64,000 nt of DNA from Nocardioides iriomotensis (lineage in GTDB: Bacteria; Actinomycetota; Actinomycetes; Propionibacteriales; Nocardioidaceae). Position numbers and translations under genes: made by a program. Below are positions 41,530 to 49,232 of the stretch, in pieces; position 1 is the stretch's first letter; every line of letters starts with the position of its first letter. The stretch lies in assembly GCF_004168035.1 (NCBI RefSeq), contig NZ_SDPU01000023.1, positions 186,001 through 250,000 on the forward strand. The letters are read 5' to 3'. Below the pieces are notes generated by a model. It did not search any database. It saw only the letters and a program-made list of their open reading frames with translations, and was not told the origin of the DNA.

Positions 41530-41575
41530 GTCAAGGATGACTTGACGGCACCTGGTCGTCAAGAGTGAGTTGACG
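41530..41575. promoter_or_regulatory. Paired inverted repeats between divergent genes
   Basis: GTCAAG-N5-CTTGAC (41530-41546) and CGTCAA-N7-TTGACG (41557-41575) share one half-site sequence. They lie in the 71-base gap between the HTH-Clp gene and the methyltransferase gene and could control both. One half-site also serves as a -35-like TTGACG, 17 bases before CATCCT on the minus strand. Confidence 0.6.
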
Positions 41576-41586
41576 GCCCCGCGGGC

Positions 41587-41592
41587 TACGGT
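41587..41592 (+). promoter_or_regulatory. Putative -10 element of the methyltransferase gene
   Basis: TACGGT six bases before ATG 41599. Confidence 0.4.
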
Positions 41593-41598
41593 CGCTCC

Positions 41599-42387
41599 AT
41601 GGCAGCCGACTACACCCACGGGCACGACGAGTCCGTGCTGCGCTCCCACCGGTGGCGCACCGCGGAGAACTCCGCGGCGTACCTGCTCCCGCACCTCGCC
41701 CCCGACCTGCACCTGCTCGATGTCGGCGCCGGGCCGGGCACGATCACCGCCGACCTCGCGGGCCGGGTCGCGACGGTCACCGCCACCGAGGTGGACGAGG
41801 CGACGCTCGACCTGACCCGCGCCGGCGTCGGGGACGCGGCGAACGTCCGGTACGCCGTCGCCGACGTGCACGCCCTCGGCTTCCCCGACGACACGTTCGA
41901 CGTGGTGCACGCCCACCAGGTTCTGCAGCACGTCGCCGACCCGGTGCTGGCGCTGCGCGAGATGCGCCGCGTCACCAAGCCCGGCGGTCTGGTCGCCGCC
42001 CGCGACAGCGACTACCCGGCGTTTGCGTGGTTCCCGGCGCGCGACGGGCTCACCGCCTGGCTCGAGCTGTACGTCGGCCTCGCAAGCGCCAACGGCGGCA
42101 CGCCCGACGCCGGCCGGAGGCTGCTGTCGTGGGCCCGGGCGGCCGGGTTCGAGGAGGTGACGGCGTCGTCGTCGACGTGGTGCTTCGCGACGCCCGAGGA
42201 CCGGGCGTGGTGGGGCGGCATGTGGGCCGACCGCGTCACGGGCTCCGCGATCGCGACCCAGGCACTGAACACCGGCGCAGCGACCCGGGACGACCTCGAC
42301 CGGATGGCCGACGCCTGGCGCACCTGGGCGGCCGCCGACGACGGCTGGATCTCGCTCCTGCACGGGGAGATCCTCGCCCGCGTGTGA
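41599..42387 (+). CDS. Class I SAM-dependent methyltransferase
   Basis: 262 residues. S-adenosylmethionine binding is shown by LLDVGAGPGTITADLA (motif I), an acidic residue after strand 2 (TATEVDEATL), and VADVHALGFPDDTFDVVHAH; the family is the UbiE/COQ5-like Methyltransf_11 group. The substrate is unknown. The gene shares a regulatory gap with the divergent HTH-Clp gene and is followed 17 bases later by an MFS transporter gene that seems to have its own promoter. Confidence 0.9.
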   Translation: MAADYTHGHDESVLRSHRWRTAENSAAYLLPHLAPDLHLLDVGAGPGTITADLAGRVATVTATEVDEATLDLTRAGVGDAANVRYAVADVHALGFPDDTFDVVHAHQVLQHVADPVLALREMRRVTKPGGLVAARDSDYPAFAWFPARDGLTAWLELYVGLASANGGTPDAGRRLLSWARAAGFEEVTASSSTWCFATPEDRAWWGGMWADRVTGSAIATQALNTGAATRDDLDRMADAWRTWAAADDGWISLLHGEILARV

Positions 42388-42392
42388 CTCCG

Positions 42393-42398
42393 TAGGGT
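42393..42398 (+). promoter_or_regulatory. Putative -10 element of the MFS gene
   Basis: TAGGGT six bases before the GTG at 42405, in a 17-base intergenic gap. Confidence 0.45.
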
Positions 42399-42404
42399 CG
42401 TCCC

Positions 42405-43640
42405 GTGAGCAGCACCCACACCCAGGCCGCCAAGGTCGCCGTCTCCGGCGTCTTCGTCCTCAACGGCCTGGCGTTCGCGTCGTGGGTGTCTCGTGTCCCG
42501 GCGATCCGCGACACGCTCTCCCTCACCCCGGGCCAGGTCGGCCTGCTGCTGCTGTGCCTCTCCGCCGGTACGGCGATCGCGCTGCCGATCTCCGGCGTCG
42601 TCGTGCACCGGCTCGGCCCGGCCCGCACGGTCGCCACAATGGCGGCGGTGGTCACCCTGGGGCTGCTCGTCATGTCCGCCGGGCTGGTGACCGTCGCGAT
42701 CCCGCTCGTCGCGGCGGGGATGGTCGTCTACGGCATCGGGACGTCGACCTGGGACGTCGCGATGAACGTCGAGGCCGCCGACGTGGAGCGCCGGCTGGGC
42801 CGCACGATCATGCCGCGCTTCCACGCCGGCTTCAGCGCGGGCACCGTGACCGGCGCGCTCCTGGGCGCGGCCGCCGCCCGGGTCGGGATCGACCTGCCGT
42901 ACCAGCTGATCGGCACCGCATTCGTCGTGCTCGCCGTCGTACCGCTGGTGACCCGCTGGTTCACGCCGGTGCCCGAGGAGGACCCGCACGCGGAGCCGAA
43001 GCCGAGCGCGCTGGTCGCCTGGCGCGAGCCACGCACCCTGATGATCGGGCTCGTCGTGCTGGCGTTCGCGCTGTCCGAGGGCATCGCCAACGACTGGGTG
43101 GCACTCGCGCTCGTCGACGGGCACGACGCGGGCGAGTCGCTCGCGGCGTTCGGCTACGCGCTGTTCGTGTCCGCGATGACCGTCGGGCGGCTGTTCGGCG
43201 GCTCGGTGGTCGAACGGGTCGGACGCGTCGGCACGCTGCGGGTCACCGGGCTCCTCGTCACCGCCGGGGTGGCCGTCGTCGTGCTCTCCCCCGGCCTCCC
43301 CGGCGCGATGGTCGGGGCGGTGCTGTGGGGCATCGGCGCCTCGCTCGGCTTCCCGCTCGGCATGAGCGCCGCGGCCGACGACGAGCACCGCGCCGCGGCC
43401 CGGGTCGCGGTGGTCAGCTCCATCGGCTATGCGGCCTTCCTCGGCGGACCGCCGCTCGTCGGCCTGCTCGCCGACCACCTCGGGGTGCTGCAGGCGATCG
43501 TCGTGGCGGCCGTCGCCGGGATCGCCGGAGCCCTGCTGGCGAAAGCCACCGCGCCCACGTCGCCGCCCGGCCCGACCGCACCTGGCCCGACCGGTCCGAC
43601 CTCTCCTGGCGAGGCCGCTGCCGACCGACGGCTAGCGTGA
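42405..43640 (+). CDS. MFS transporter, YbjJ-like
   Basis: 411 residues with about twelve membrane helices. The N-terminal VLNGLAFASWVSRVPAIRDT and the segment GTSTWDVAMNVEAADVERRL are typical of the YbjJ group of MFS proteins, which are thought to export sugars or drugs but lack firm substrates. The C-terminal tail is Pro/Thr/Gly-rich (PTSPPGPTAPGPTGPTSPG). The next gene's -10-like hexamer overlaps its last codons. No operon partner is obvious. Confidence 0.9.
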   Translation: MSSTHTQAAKVAVSGVFVLNGLAFASWVSRVPAIRDTLSLTPGQVGLLLLCLSAGTAIALPISGVVVHRLGPARTVATMAAVVTLGLLVMSAGLVTVAIPLVAAGMVVYGIGTSTWDVAMNVEAADVERRLGRTIMPRFHAGFSAGTVTGALLGAAAARVGIDLPYQLIGTAFVVLAVVPLVTRWFTPVPEEDPHAEPKPSALVAWREPRTLMIGLVVLAFALSEGIANDWVALALVDGHDAGESLAAFGYALFVSAMTVGRLFGGSVVERVGRVGTLRVTGLLVTAGVAVVVLSPGLPGAMVGAVLWGIGASLGFPLGMSAAADDEHRAAARVAVVSSIGYAAFLGGPPLVGLLADHLGVLQAIVVAAVAGIAGALLAKATAPTSPPGPTAPGPTGPTSPGEAAADRRLA

Positions 43641-43645
43641 CCCGC

Positions 43646-44218
43646 ATGCGCCTGCCCGTGCCCGGTCCCCGCGACCTCCTCCAGCTCGTCGAGCGGGGTG
43701 GTGACGCGCTCGAGACCGTGCTCGGCGCCGTACCCCGCCTGCTCTCCCTGCTCGACCAGGCCGAGGACCTCCTCGGCCGGGTCGGCGGCCTGCTCGACCG
43801 CATCGAGGGCACGCGTCAGGGCGCGGACGAGGTCGTCGCGCGCACCGACGCCACCGTCGGCCGGGCGGACGCGCTGGTCACCTCGGTGGAGCCGCTCAAC
43901 CAGCGGCTGGCCGCGCTGCTCGACCGGCTGGAGCCTCCGCTCACCCGGCTGCAGCCCACCCTCGACCGGCTCGCCGAGACGACGGACCCGCACGAGGTCG
44001 ACGCGCTCGTCGAGCTGATCGACCACCTGCCCAACCTCGCGCACAAGATGGAGACCGACATCGTGCCGGTCCTCGACAGCCTCGGCTCGGTCGCGCCCGA
44101 CCTGCACGACCTGCTCGACGTCTCCCGCGAGCTCAACGAGATGCTCAGCCAGATCCCGGGCATCAGCCGGATGAAGAAGCGGATCGACGAGCAGCAGGAG
44201 GCCGAGGGCCGCGGGTGA
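43646..44218 (+). CDS. Coiled-coil protein with phasin/chemoreceptor-like heptads
   Basis: 190 residues, nearly all amphipathic helix. Repeated LLDR(L/I)E segments (VGGLLDRIEG, LAALLDRLEPP, LQPTLDRLAE) and evenly spaced leucines point to a long coiled coil or helical bundle. No membrane helix or signal peptide. Similar short heptad proteins occur in actinobacteria without known function. TAGCGT lies seven bases before the ATG. An unknown-function protein; it is followed by the disrupted DJ-1 family gene. Confidence 0.72.
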   Translation: MRLPVPGPRDLLQLVERGGDALETVLGAVPRLLSLLDQAEDLLGRVGGLLDRIEGTRQGADEVVARTDATVGRADALVTSVEPLNQRLAALLDRLEPPLTRLQPTLDRLAETTDPHEVDALVELIDHLPNLAHKMETDIVPVLDSLGSVAPDLHDLLDVSRELNEMLSQIPGISRMKKRIDEQQEAEGRG

Positions 44219-44267
44219 GACGGCTCACCCGGTGAATGGCCGCCGAGGCCCTGGGTACGGGCGCCGC

Positions 44268-44830
44268 ATGACCACCACCACGAACGACACCCGCAAGGTC
44301 GCGTTCCTCGTGGCCTCCGAAGGCATCGAGCGCGTCGAGCTGACCGAGCCGTGGAAGGCCGTCGCCGACGCGGGTTTCGAGCCGGTCCTGGTCTCCCCCG
44401 AGGCCGGCGAGGTGCAGACCTTCGACCACCTCGACAGGTCCGACAAGCAGGCCGTCGACGTGACCGTCGCCGATGCGAACGTCGACGAGTACGCCGCGCT
44501 GGTCCTGCCCGGCGGCGTCGCAAACCCGACGCGCTCCGCCTCGACGAGGGCGCGGTCGGGTTCACCCGCGACTTCCTCGCCTCCGGCAAGCCGCTCGCCG
44601 CGATCTGCCACGCGCCGTGGACGCTCGTCGAGGCCGACGTGCTGAAGGGCCGCACGCTGACCAGCTGGCCGAGCCTGCGCACCGACATCACCAACGCTGG
44701 CGGCACCTGGACCGACGAGAAGGTCGTCGTCGACGGCAACCTCATCACCAGCCGCAACCCCGACGACCTCCCGGCGTTCGTCTCGGCGCTGGTCGAGTCG
44801 CTCCAGCACGGGGACGCCGCCGCGTCCTGA
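44268..44830 (+). pseudogene. DJ-1/PfpI-family protein gene with one-base frameshift
   Basis: The reading frame from ATG 44268 encodes an intact PfpI N-terminus ([20 protein letters not shown] to [10 protein letters not shown]). It then shifts: the rest ([20 protein letters not shown], then [18 protein letters not shown] with the catalytic cysteine) is in another frame to TGA 44830. Adding one C to the CCC at 44525-44527 restores about 187 residues, the usual length of the family. Such proteins are class I glutamine-amidotransferase-like deglycases or chaperone-like stress proteins. It is either a recent inactivation or a sequencing error in a C-run. Confidence 0.85.
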
Positions 44831-44855
44831 CGACGCCGTCCAGTAGGTTCGCGGC

Positions 44856-44885
44856 ATGTCGAGCCGCATCCCGGTCGGCCTGTGA
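44856..44885 (+). CDS. Possible 9-residue leader peptide (uORF)
   Basis: ATG-TCG-AGC-CGC-ATC-CCG-GTC encodes MSSRIPV, then GL and TGA. TAGGTT (44844-44849) is six bases before the ATG, so the short frame would be translated from the very 5' end of a leaderless transcript. Its TGA overlaps the GTG of the downstream PLP-enzyme gene, which would couple translation. The alternative is a start annotated too late in the downstream gene after a frameshift. Confidence 0.4.
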   Translation: MSSRIPVGL

Positions 44886-45958
44886 CCGACCTCCACGACC
44901 TGCCCACCCCCACCCTCGTCGTCGACATCGACCTGCTGCAGCGCAACGTCGCCGACATGGCGTCGTACGCCGCCACGGAGGACCTCGCGCTGCGCCCGCA
45001 CGCCAAGACCCACAAGACGCCGCGGATCGCCGACCTGCAACGGGCGGCGGGCGCGGTCGGGCTCACCGTCGCCACGGTCTCGGAGGCCGAGGTGTTCGCG
45101 GACGCCGGCCACACCGACCTGTTCGTGGCCTACCCGCTCTGGCTGGACCACGACCGGACCTGCCGCATCCGTGAGCTGCTCGGCCGCACCGCGCTGACCC
45201 TCGGTGTCGACTCGGCCGAGGGTTCGCGCCGGCTCGCCGCCCAGCTCGGCGACGACCGCGGCCGGCTCCGCGTCCGGGTCGAGGTCGACAGCGGGCACCA
45301 TCGCAGCGGTGTCGCCCCGGAGGAGGCCGGCGACGTCGCCGAGGCCGCCGAGCACGCGGGTCTGGTCGTCGACGGCGTCTTCACCTTCCCGGGGCACTCC
45401 TACTCCCCCGGCGCCCAGGCCGACGTGGCCGGTCAGGAGTCCGACGCGCTCGGCCGGGCCGCGGCCGCGCTGCGCCGTCGAGGCATCGACGCCCCGGTCG
45501 TCAGCGGCGGCTCGACGCCCAGCGCGCAGGCCACCTCCGCCGGCGTGCTCACCGAGCTGCGGCCCGGCGTCTACGTCTTCGGCGACGCCCAGCAGTGGGA
45601 GCTCGGCACCACCACACCCGACCGGATCGCGCTCAGCTGCTGGGCCACCGTGGTCAGCCACGCCGGTGGCCGCGCCGTCCTCGACTCCGGCAGCAAGGTC
45701 ATCGGGGCGGACCGCTCGGCGTGGGCCACCGGCCACGGGCGGCTGCTCGACCACCCCGACGCCCGGATCGTGCAGCTCTCGGAGCACCACGCGGTCGTCG
45801 ACGGCTTCACCGGCCCGCTGCCGCCGCTGGGCAGCCACCTGCGCGTCGTACCCAACCACGTCTGCAACGCCGTCAACCTCGTCGACCGGCTCGTCGTCGT
45901 CCAGGACGGCCGCGTCGTCGACACCTGGGAGGTCGCCGCGCGAGGAGCCAACACGTGA
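44882..45958 (+). CDS. D-serine dehydratase/D-threonine aldolase-like PLP enzyme
   Basis: 358 residues, fold type III PLP enzyme of the DSD1/D-threonine aldolase family. The PLP lysine lies in LRPHAKTHKTPRIADLQ; the C-terminal VVPNHVCNAVNLVDRL contains the His and Cys that bind the zinc ion required by these enzymes. It should act on a D-amino or beta-hydroxy-amino acid; D-serine or D-threonine are the likely substrates. The GTG is preceded by a short leader ORF. A HAD hydrolase gene starts in its stop codon (GTGA), so the two are coupled. Confidence 0.9.
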   Translation: MTDLHDLPTPTLVVDIDLLQRNVADMASYAATEDLALRPHAKTHKTPRIADLQRAAGAVGLTVATVSEAEVFADAGHTDLFVAYPLWLDHDRTCRIRELLGRTALTLGVDSAEGSRRLAAQLGDDRGRLRVRVEVDSGHHRSGVAPEEAGDVAEAAEHAGLVVDGVFTFPGHSYSPGAQADVAGQESDALGRAAAALRRRGIDAPVVSGGSTPSAQATSAGVLTELRPGVYVFGDAQQWELGTTTPDRIALSCWATVVSHAGGRAVLDSGSKVIGADRSAWATGHGRLLDHPDARIVQLSEHHAVVDGFTGPLPPLGSHLRVVPNHVCNAVNLVDRLVVVQDGRVVDTWEVAARGANT

Positions 45959-46644
45959 GCCCGTCGGCCCAGGGCCACCGCCCCGACCTGGTCATGTTCG
46001 ACTGCGACGGCGTGCTCGTCGACAGCGAACGGCTCACCGTCGGCGTCGAGGCCCGCGTGCTCACCGAGCTCGGTTGGCCGATGGACGCCGCCGAGGTCGT
46101 CGCCCGCTGGATGGGAGGTACGTCGGCCGCGCAGATCGCCGACGTCGCCGCGCGCCTCGGCCCCGAGACCGCGGCCCGCTTCGACGATCTGACCACCGCC
46201 GAGGTGCACGCCGCGTTTGAGACCGACCTGGTCGCCGTCCCCGGGGTCGCGGACCTCGTCGACCACCTCCACGACGCCGGCGTCCGCACCTGCGTCGCGT
46301 CGAGCGGCAGCCACGAACGGATGGCCCTCACCCTCGGGCTGACCGGGCTCCGGGACCGGTTCGACGGGCGGATCTTCAGCGCCACCGAGGTCGCGCACGG
46401 CAAGCCCGCACCCGACCTCTTCCTGCACGCGGCCGAGCGGATGGGGACCGACCCGGCGCGCTGCGCGGTCATCGAGGACAGCGTGCACGGCGTCCGGGCG
46501 GGCGTCGCCGCGGGGATGCAGGTCTACGGCTACGCCGGCGGGCTGTCCGCTCCCGACGCGCTCGCGGCCGCCGGGGCGGTGCTGTTCGACGAGATGATCG
46601 ACCTGGTCGCGATCTTCTCCCACTCCTCGTCCAGCAGCGCGTAG
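45955..46644 (+). CDS. HAD-superfamily phosphatase/phosphomutase-like protein
   Basis: 229 residues, beta-phosphoglucomutase-like HAD. Motif I is MFDCDGVLVDSE, motif II VASSGSHERMA, motif III includes AHGKPAPDLFLHAAE, and motif IV VIEDSVHGVRAGVAA. A four-helix cap lies between motifs I and II. It probably dephosphorylates a small sugar phosphate or related compound. GTG start overlaps the upstream TGA. The last 115 bases are antisense to the C-terminal part of the convergent acetyltransferase gene, an unusually long overlap. Confidence 0.9.
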   Translation: MSPSAQGHRPDLVMFDCDGVLVDSERLTVGVEARVLTELGWPMDAAEVVARWMGGTSAAQIADVAARLGPETAARFDDLTTAEVHAAFETDLVAVPGVADLVDHLHDAGVRTCVASSGSHERMALTLGLTGLRDRFDGRIFSATEVAHGKPAPDLFLHAAERMGTDPARCAVIEDSVHGVRAGVAAGMQVYGYAGGLSAPDALAAAGAVLFDEMIDLVAIFSHSSSSSA

Positions 46645-47162
46645 TCCGCCTCGTCGCCCCACTCCCCCTTGAACCACTCGTTCTTCACCAGCAGCGCCTC
46701 GCGGCGCATGCCGAGCCGTTCGAGCACCGCGGCCGAGCCGGTGTTGCGGGCGTCGATGCGCGCGATGACCCGGTGCATGCCCAGCAGGTCGAAACCGATC
46801 TCGAGCATCGCCCGCGCACCCTCGGTGGCCAGGCCCCGGCCCCAGAAGTCCGGGTGCAGCACGTAGCCGACCTCGCCACCGCGGTGCTCCACGCTCCGCA
46901 GGAACAGCACGAACTCCCCCACCAGCCGGCCGGACTCCTTGTCGAAGCCCGCCAGCGTCATGCCGTCGTCGTCCTTCTCCAGGACCGCGGTCTGGTGCCG
47001 GTCGAGCGCCTTGCGCGACGCCTCGGCGTCCCGCGTCTCCCACGGCAGGTACCGCGCCACGTCGTCGCGACCGTGCAGGTCGTGGAACGCGTCGTAGTCG
47101 TCGAGGGAGTACGGGCGCAGCAGCAGTCGCTCGGTCTCCGCGCGGTAGCCGCCGAAGTCCAC
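46530..47162 (-). CDS. GNAT-family N-acetyltransferase (RimJ/RimL-like)
   Basis: 210 residues. The pattern YRAETERLLLRPYSLDDYDA, GEVGYVLHPDFWGRGLATEG and ALLVKNEWFKGEW is that of Acetyltransf_3 (RimJ/RimL-type) enzymes, which transfer acetyl from acetyl-CoA to amines such as ribosomal protein N-termini or small molecules. The recognisable domain stops near LLDEEWEKIA; the last 27 or so residues (SSNSTAPAAASASGADSPPA) are low complexity and antisense to the HAD gene. GTG start, immediately after the OsmC-like gene's stop. Confidence 0.88.
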   Translation of the reverse strand: MDFGGYRAETERLLLRPYSLDDYDAFHDLHGRDDVARYLPWETRDAEASRKALDRHQTAVLEKDDDGMTLAGFDKESGRLVGEFVLFLRSVEHRGGEVGYVLHPDFWGRGLATEGARAMLEIGFDLLGMHRVIARIDARNTGSAAVLERLGMRREALLVKNEWFKGEWGDEADYALLDEEWEKIATRSIISSNSTAPAAASASGADSPPA

Positions 47163-47588
47163 TCAGACCACCTCCACCGAGACCGGGGTGCCGCGCTCGA
47201 CCGTGCGGCTCACCGTGCAGAGCCGGTCGTGCGATCGCTCGACGGCGCTCGGCAGCACCTCCCGCGCGGCGTCGCCCGCCTCGCCCTCGGGGAAGGCGAT
47301 CTCGATCGTCACCGCCAGGTCCTCCATGCGGTTGCCGGTCTCGTCGCGCACCTTGTCGCCGCGCACCTGCACCCGGAACGTCGTCGGCTCCGCGCGCTTG
47401 ACGGTGATGTAGTCGACGTCCGCCGCCGTGCACCCGGCGATGGCGGTCAGCAGCAGCTCGACCGGGCTGAACTCGTCGCTGTCACCGCCCGACCCGAACC
47501 GCAGCGTGCCGCCGCGCGGGTTCACCGCCTCGTAGCGGCCCAGGGCCAGCCGGGTGATCTCGACGCTGCGTCCGCTCCCGTCGGTCAT
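47163..47588 (-). CDS. OsmC/Ohr-family peroxiredoxin-like protein
   Basis: 141 residues. OsmC-type proteins reduce organic hydroperoxides with two redox cysteines. Here the cysteines are in LLTAIAGCTAADVDYI and SHDRLCTVSRTVERG; the arrangement, in the YhfA/OsmC-like branch rather than Ohr, is seen in many single-copy proteins. Its stop is directly beside the start of the acetyltransferase gene, implying one operon with the acetyltransferase. Confidence 0.9.
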   Translation of the reverse strand: MTDGSGRSVEITRLALGRYEAVNPRGGTLRFGSGGDSDEFSPVELLLTAIAGCTAADVDYITVKRAEPTTFRVQVRGDKVRDETGNRMEDLAVTIEIAFPEGEAGDAAREVLPSAVERSHDRLCTVSRTVERGTPVSVEVV

Positions 47589-47612
47589 GGCGGGAACTCT
47601 GCCACAGCGCGG

Positions 47613-48362
47613 TCAGCAGCCCGTGAACAGCCGGGCGGGGTCGAACAGCTCGGGCATGTCGCGGCGCAGCAGCGGGTCCGCGACGTCCTCCTCCAGCGAG
47701 GCCGAGCCCTGCTCCTGCGACCCGTCGATCGAGAGCGTGTACGTGGTGCGCTGCACGTCCCAGGCCAGCATCACGCCCGGCGGTTCGGCCGTCGTGGCGC
47801 TGAGCACCTCGACCGTGTCGTCGCCGCACCGCACCGCCAGGGGTGCCATGCCGCCGTCGGTGGCGACGAACGGGACGACCGGATGTCCGTTCACCGTGAC
47901 CTCACGCATCGCGTCGGGACCCACCAGGTACAGGTGCGGCTGGAAGCCGCCGCGCGGGTGCATCCCGCCGTCGACCCGCACGAGCACGCCGCCGCCCAGC
48001 GGTCCCGCGTCGAGCACCGAGATGGTGCTGCCGTCGAGCTCGTCGGAGCCGACGTCGACGCCGACGACCCCGCCGGGACCGGACGCGACCAGGGCGCCGG
48101 CGCAGGGCCCGTCCGACGGCAGCTTGAGCTGCATGTCCGCCCCCCAGCCGTCGTGCCGCAGCGTCGTGGCCGGCGAACCCGCGGCCGCGAACGCCTCCTC
48201 GGTGCAGTCGCCCCACGCCTGCCCGGGCGCACCCGTCGGCGTACCGGACCCGTCCGCGGCACCGTCGTCGGACCCGCCCGTCCGGGACCCGCATCCGGCC
48301 AGCGCGACCGACGGCACCAGGGCCAGCACCACGAGAAGGCGTCGCATGCCGATGGGACGCAT
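47613..48362 (-). CDS. Probable lipoprotein of unknown function
   Basis: 249 residues. The signal peptide MRRLLVVLALVPSVALAGCG has a lipobox (ALAGC), so the mature protein should be lipid-anchored outside the membrane. A Gly/Asp/Ser-rich linker follows, then about 190 residues of mainly beta character with few conserved motifs. ATG 48347 would start right at the signal peptide; I give the longer form from 48362, five residues more. It lies two bases after the phosphatase gene and may share its transcript. No family recognised. Confidence 0.75.
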   Translation of the reverse strand: MRPIGMRRLLVVLALVPSVALAGCGSRTGGSDDGAADGSGTPTGAPGQAWGDCTEEAFAAAGSPATTLRHDGWGADMQLKLPSDGPCAGALVASGPGGVVGVDVGSDELDGSTISVLDAGPLGGGVLVRVDGGMHPRGGFQPHLYLVGPDAMREVTVNGHPVVPFVATDGGMAPLAVRCGDDTVEVLSATTAEPPGVMLAWDVQRTTYTLSIDGSQEQGSASLEEDVADPLLRRDMPELFDPARLFTGC

Positions 48363-48364
48363 CG

Positions 48365-49186
48365 TCAGAGCAGTGGGTTCCGTCGGGCCAGGCTCGAGGT
48401 GACCCGCCGCACCGCGGCGAGGCTGTCGCGCAGGAAGGCGCGCAGCCCGTGCGCGAACGCGTCCTCGGGCAGGGCCGCGTCGGCAGCGACCGTGAGCTCC
48501 AGCATCATCCCGCCCACGATGAGCCCGGCGATCAGGTCAGCGAACCAGTGCCAGTTCAGCGACAGCGACACGACCACCATCATCACCGACAGGCCGGCGA
48601 CGGCCGACCACAGCACGGCGTACTCACCACGGCTGACCCGGTAGTAGCGGCCGAGGAGGTACACGGCGAGCCCGTAGACCAGCACGATGTTGGCGGTGTG
48701 GCCCGACGGGTACGCCATGCCGCCGATGAAGAACGACGGGTCGGCAGGTGCGGGCTGCCCTCGGCCCAGCGCGAGCTTGAGGATCCCCACGACGAGGTTG
48801 AGCAAGAGCACCGCCCCGACGGCGATCACCGCAGGCCGCCAGGAGCGCTCCTTGCGGCAGCACACCCACACCACGACCGCCAGGATCGGCAGGCAGATCG
48901 CCCGCTGCCCGACGCGGTCGAGCAGGTGGAGCACGGGGACCCAGCCGGACGGCGGCGGGGCGAGGTTGAAGTACTGGTCGAGCGCCATCAGCCGGCCCAT
49001 GACCAGCAGGGTGAAGCCGGTGAACACCAGGCCGAGGAAGCCCGCGAGCGCGAGCGCCGACGACGCCTCGCTCGTCCAGCCCTCGTGCGGACCCGGGACG
49101 TCCGGGCCGCTCGCATCCCGCCTGCCCAGCCTGCGCACTCCGCCTCCGTTCGCACCTGTGGACTGTGCCCGGCCGGTCCGCAGCAC
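48365..49186 (-). CDS. PAP2-family membrane phosphatase
   Basis: 273 residues with about six membrane helices. PAP2 signature pieces are KLALGRGQPAPADPSFFIGG, YPSGHTANIV and SLNWHWFADLIAGLIVGGMM (HxxxD). Such enzymes dephosphorylate phosphatidate or polyprenyl pyrophosphates at the membrane surface. The first arginine signature is altered (RGQP rather than the usual RP), so the activity should be confirmed. I chose GTG 49186 with AGGAG upstream, because ATG 49234 would overlap the start codon of divergent fdhD. Confidence 0.85.
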   Translation of the reverse strand: MLRTGRAQSTGANGGGVRRLGRRDASGPDVPGPHEGWTSEASSALALAGFLGLVFTGFTLLVMGRLMALDQYFNLAPPPSGWVPVLHLLDRVGQRAICLPILAVVVWVCCRKERSWRPAVIAVGAVLLLNLVVGILKLALGRGQPAPADPSFFIGGMAYPSGHTANIVLVYGLAVYLLGRYYRVSRGEYAVLWSAVAGLSVMMVVVSLSLNWHWFADLIAGLIVGGMMLELTVAADAALPEDAFAHGLRAFLRDSLAAVRRVTSSLARRNPLL

Positions 49187-49220
49187 CCCGAGACTCCTGC
49201 CTCGCCGTCCTCCCCAAATA

Positions 49221-49226
49221 TAGGGT
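49221..49226 (+). promoter_or_regulatory. Putative -10 element of fdhD
   Basis: TAGGGT six bases before the fdhD ATG at 49233, within AAATATAGGGTTTCCAC; the locally AT-rich run supports a promoter. Confidence 0.55.
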
Positions 49227-49232
49227 TTCCAC

